Origin: UBA4064 sp050179135
Lineage (GTDB): Bacteria; Desulfobacterota; Desulfobacteria; Desulfobacterales; Desulfatirhabdiaceae
DNA length: 64,000 nucleotides
NCBI GenBank assembly: GCA_050179135.1
Contig: JBFXFK010000001.1
Span: 23,401 to 87,400 of the forward strand
Reading direction: 5' to 3'
The position numbers and the translations under genes are program-made. Positions 61,001 to 64,000 of the stretch are shown in pieces (the stretch's first letter is position 1; every line of letters starts with the position of its first letter). A model generated the notes under the pieces. The model was given only the letters and a program-made list of their open reading frames with translations. It made no database searches and was not told the origin of the DNA.

Positions 61001-62922
61001 CTGATCTTTTACAGTTGCGCGGGCTTTTTTTTTGAGAGATGCCCTAAATACGGGCTTTTTGTTCTCAAAATTGCGAAAAATTCCAAAAATGTGGTGCCAC
61101 GATATAAAAAGAATAGCCTTGATAATAGTAATACGATGATGTAAATATGGGGTGTCTTAAAAGGAGACGCCCATGTTCGCTCGTATCAAAAAGTCCGGAA
61201 AGAACCAGTACCTTCAAATTGTTCAGAACCGCAGGGATGGAAAGAAAACCATCCAGCGGGTCATCGCCACTTTGGGACGACTCGAAGAACTCCAGGCAAA
61301 GGGAGACATTGAATCCCTGGTCCGTTCCATCTCCCGATTCTCCGAGACCGCCCTGATGGTTCTCTCCGGCAAAAGCAATGTTCAGGCTCAATCGAGATCG
61401 ATCGGGCCTGCGCTGATCTTCGAACGACTCTGGAAAGAGCTTCAGATCGGAACGGTCATAACGGATCTGCTTACAGACAGGAAGTTCTCCTTCAATGTCG
61501 AGCGGGCCATCTTCCTGTCCGTCCTGCACCGGCTCTTCGTGTCCGGTTCGGATCGACGGTGTGACAAGTGGCGCCGGGATCTGTTTGTCAACGGAGGTGA
61601 GAGTCTCAAGCTGCATCATCTGTACCGGGCCATGACCTTTTTGGGAGAGGCGATCGAAGACCAGAAAGACGCGACACCGTTTGCCCCGAGGTGTACCAAG
61701 GATGCCATCGAAGAAGTGTTGTTTGCTTCAAGAAGGGGGCTTTTCACCGGTCTGGACTGTGTTTTTTTTGATACCACCTCCATCTACTTCGAAGGCAATG
61801 GCGGAGAGACGATCGGTGAAAACGGATTTTCCAAGGATCATCGGCCGGATCTCAAACAGATGGTGGTGGGGGTTGTTCTGGATGACAGAGGCCGTCCGGT
61901 GTTCTCGGAGATGTGGCCCGGGAACACAACCGATGTCAAAACCCTGGTACCGATCGTGACTCGGATGAAGAACCGGTTTCAGATCAACCGATTCTGCGTG
62001 GTATGTGATCGCGGCATGATCAGCAAGGCAACGATGGACTGGCTTGAGACCAACGGAATTCACTACATCCTGGGAGCCCGAATGCGAACCACAAACGAGG
62101 TCAAACAGGATGTAATCTCCCGTGCCGGCCGCTACCATGAGGTTCATCCGGAAGGGGATTCCCGGAAGGCCCCTTCTCCACTGGATGTGAAGGAAGTGAT
62201 GGTTGATGGAAACCGCTACATCGTTTGCCGGAACAGAAAACAGGCCAGAAAGGATGAACGGGATCGGAAAGCCATCATCGAAACGCTGGAAGAAACGCTG
62301 AAATCCGGGGCCAAGTCCCTTGTCGGCAACAACGGGTTTCGGAAATATCTGAAGATGGAGAAAGGTTCTGCAGGGATAGACCGGGAGAGGATCGAAGCAG
62401 AAGCACGTTTCGACGGCAAGTGGGTGTTGAAGACAAACACCGCCCTGTCATCTGAAGAGGTGGCCCTCAAGTACAAGGAGCTGTGGCAGGTGGAGCAGGT
62501 GTTTCGAACGATGAAGTCAATCGTTGATACCAGGCCCATCTACCATCAAACAGATGAGGCGATCCGTGGCCATGTTTTCTGCAGTTTTCTCGCACTGGTT
62601 CTTCACAAGGAGATGGAAGTGAAACTGGAACAGGCGGGTTTTGACCTGGAATGGCCGGACATCAAACAGGACCTTATGGCGTTGCATGAAATCGACATCG
62701 AAGACTCCGGGAAACGGTTCACCATCCGTAGCGGATGTCTGGGAACCTGCGACAAAGTCTTCAAGGCTGTCGGAGTTGCGGTTCCGCCCACAATACGGGA
62801 ATCGGCATAAGCAAATAAGTTTTCAAAGAACGGCCGGTGGTTTTTGTGGTGCCAACGCTGAAATATTTACTTATATCTAATTGATTTACTTAAATAATTA
62901 AAAAACAACTGTTAAAGATCAG
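61001..62922. mobile_element. Complete IS1634-type insertion sequence
   Basis: 1922 bases. Left end CTGATCTTTTACAGTTG and right end CAACTGTTAAAGATCAG are inverted repeats with one mismatch in 17. Target duplication TTTGG at 60996-61000 and 62923-62927. Contains one intact transposase gene. It inserted into the IS1380-type gene and is the freshest insertion in this zone. Confidence 0.9.
61173..62810 (+). CDS. IS1634-family transposase
   Basis: 545 residues, with ribosome site AAAGGAG before the ATG. The N-terminal IKKSGKNQYLQIVQNRRDGK motif is typical of the family. Catalytic residues: Asp in VFFDTTSIYFEG, Asp in FCVVCDRGMISKA, and Glu in KYKELWQVEQVFRTMKS. The length is normal and no frameshift is seen, so it should be active. 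Confidence 0.92.
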   Translation: MFARIKKSGKNQYLQIVQNRRDGKKTIQRVIATLGRLEELQAKGDIESLVRSISRFSETALMVLSGKSNVQAQSRSIGPALIFERLWKELQIGTVITDLLTDRKFSFNVERAIFLSVLHRLFVSGSDRRCDKWRRDLFVNGGESLKLHHLYRAMTFLGEAIEDQKDATPFAPRCTKDAIEEVLFASRRGLFTGLDCVFFDTTSIYFEGNGGETIGENGFSKDHRPDLKQMVVGVVLDDRGRPVFSEMWPGNTTDVKTLVPIVTRMKNRFQINRFCVVCDRGMISKATMDWLETNGIHYILGARMRTTNEVKQDVISRAGRYHEVHPEGDSRKAPSPLDVKEVMVDGNRYIVCRNRKQARKDERDRKAIIETLEETLKSGAKSLVGNNGFRKYLKMEKGSAGIDRERIEAEARFDGKWVLKTNTALSSEEVALKYKELWQVEQVFRTMKSIVDTRPIYHQTDEAIRGHVFCSFLALVLHKEMEVKLEQAGFDLEWPDIKQDLMALHEIDIEDSGKRFTIRSGCLGTCDKVFKAVGVAVPPTIRESA

Positions 62923-63650
62923 TTTGGGATAAACGCTGCACGTTTGTTTTCGGAATGGATGCCATGCACAATCTGGTTTCAATTGCAAAAAGTATCCCTG
63001 ATTCCCAATGGAAACTCTTTGAAAGGGAAAAGAAATACACGGTCAAAACCAAAGAGCGCAAACGGCCGGAAAATGTCAAAGATCAAGTGGTCAAAAAACG
63101 CAAATTCAAAAAGATTCAAACCGAATCCGAGTATCTGGCCGAATTTTCCTATCAGCCCGGAAAATGTGAAAAGGCGTACCGGATGATTGTTTTGAAAAAG
63201 AATCTTGAAGTTATCAAAGGTGAAGTCCCCTTGTTTGATGATGTTCGCTATTTTTTCTACATCACCAATGACGAAATCAAATCTCCATGTGAAATCGTCG
63301 AATTTTACAGAGATCGGGCTGACCATGAAAACGACATCGAACAGTTGAAAAACGGTGTGAGAGCGATTCAGGCGCCTTCAGACAATCTGATTTCCAACTG
63401 GGCCTACATGGTCATTGCCTCCATGGCCTGGAACCTGAAAACCTGGTATGGCCTGCTGATACCGTATCGACCGTTGGGAAAGGCCATTGTCCGAATGGAA
63501 TTCAAACGGTTTGTGAACACCTTTATCAACATTCCCTGCCTGATCGTAAAAACCAGCCGTAAAATCGGCTACCGGATTATTGGCTACAACAAAAGAATAA
63601 AGAGCATACTGAAATTTTCGGAGATGCTCCAGAATTTTGCATTTACATAA

Positions 63651-63924
63651 AAGCATATTCAGGGCAGCCGTTTGCACGATGCAACCGCGAGCTCATTTAA
63701 ACCCCAAACCAAAGGAAATCATAGATCACTACAAAACTACAATTTGAAAAAAGCCTCGAAAAAAACAGGAGAGGTGTTTCCAATTTTTGATGCGATGTCT
63801 TATTTGATAAGTGTTATCAATATTGATCCTCATAAGTTTGTTAACCCTACAACGATATTTTAAATTGACCCCACATATAACATTTTGCTAATCTTTTCGC
63901 CAACCCAAAGCGAAAGGAGGCAGC
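63651..63924. other. Spacer after the IS1380-type gene
   Basis: About 270 bases of AT-rich sequence with no supported gene. It presumably includes the right end of the IS1380-type element, but I could not match it to a left terminal repeat. The segment ttaaattgaccccacatata near 63863 may be the left end of the next element. Confidence 0.4.
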
Positions 63925-64000
63925 ATGTTACCAGAATGCAGAGTGGTTGAGGACCCCTATTCGATTCCAAAGTTTGATATTTCGGTTGATGATTTTGATG
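63925..64000 (+). CDS. Start of a gene running off the window
   Basis: A strong ribosome site (AAAGGAGG, 63913-63920) precedes an ATG at 63925 whose frame stays open to the window end. The 25 visible residues begin MLPECRVVEDPYSIPKFDI and are acidic. It lies in the IS cluster, so a further transposase is likely, but too little is visible to assign a family. Confidence 0.6.
   Translation, partial: MLPECRVVEDPYSIPKFDISVDDFD

Larger units (their letters stand above)
59898..63650 (+). pseudogene. IS1380-type transposase gene broken by two insertions
   Basis: Starts at GTG 59898 (ribosome site AAAGGAG) with 11 codons, is cut by a 311-base element (59931-60241, 9-base target repeat), resumes at 60251 and is cut again after 61000 by a 1922-base IS (5-base target repeat), then continues from 62928 to 63650. 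Removing both insertions and one copy of each target repeat yields one open frame of about 501 residues. The joined protein reads NFDLW-DKRCTFVFGMDAMHN across the second site. Asp in MNIDGTIGPTTG, Asp in VRGDTDFSL and Glu in VEFYRDRADHENDIEQLKNG give the DDE triad. The host element was therefore intact when hit. Confidence 0.88.

Noticed and set aside
1..64000. tRNA and rRNA genes
   Set aside because: No cloverleaf with a conserved T-arm and no rRNA-like segment was recognised by eye. A covariance search would be needed to exclude a tRNA fully.

Overview
The window looks like a draft-assembled chromosome segment of a sulfate-reducer-like Desulfobacterota bacterium (Desulfobacteraceae type). 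This is inferred from the mix of a delta-proteobacterial T2SS/pilus-like secretion cluster, DUF2304 and TPR-membrane proteins, coiled-coil PD-(D/E)XK proteins, many toxin-antitoxin pairs, and intergenic DNA full of short palindromic and tandem repeats. I cannot name a genus. Three N runs (100, 100 and 10 bases) mark assembly joins.

Layout. (1) 0-6 kb: a GT4 and a GT2 glycosyltransferase, a coiled-coil nuclease-like protein, a DUF2304 protein and a large GT-C-like membrane protein with TPRs. (2) 6.5-19.4 kb: type II secretion-like genes (gspL, gspM and the secretin gspD, then a gspC-like gene 8 kb further on). Between them lie a large Ig-like exported protein and an exported S8 subtilase that share the same C-terminal domain of about 105 residues. 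A RelE/XRE toxin-antitoxin pair, a frameshifted nuclease-like gene and a duplicated promoter-plus-palindrome block sit in the same interval. (3) 19.4-22.8 kb: small-gene and debris zone with coiled-coil genes, pseudogenes, DUF4258/DUF2283, an ORF6N remnant, a likely group II intron 3' end and HicBA. (4) 22.8-58 kb: a very large cell-surface polysaccharide locus. It holds an ABC exporter (Wzm/Wzt type), many multi-domain GT2/GT4 fusions, methyltransferases, a GT-C protein, two sulfotransferase proteins (one with a coiled coil of about 750 residues), MntA/HepT, and a compact operon (45.0-51.2 kb) that looks like synthesis and cytidylyl activation of an unusual sugar. (5) 58-64 kb: an insertion-sequence cemetery, with an IS630 remnant, an IS4 transposase, and an IS1380-type transposase gene broken by two later insertions whose exact ends and target duplications can be read.

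How it may work together. The polysaccharide locus would make a sulfated, methylated glycan in the cytoplasm and export it through Wzm/Wzt. The sulfotransferase-coiled-coil protein next to these genes resembles, in architecture only, the WbdD chain terminator/ruler of ABC-dependent O antigens. A tandem heptanucleotide array inside a GT2-GT4 gene could switch that enzyme on and off by slippage. The secretion cluster probably exports the two proteins that share a C-terminal domain.

Main candidates for something undescribed: the shared C-terminal domain tied to a split T2SS; the sulfotransferase/coiled-coil ruler; the phase-variable GT; and the eight-gene sugar operon.
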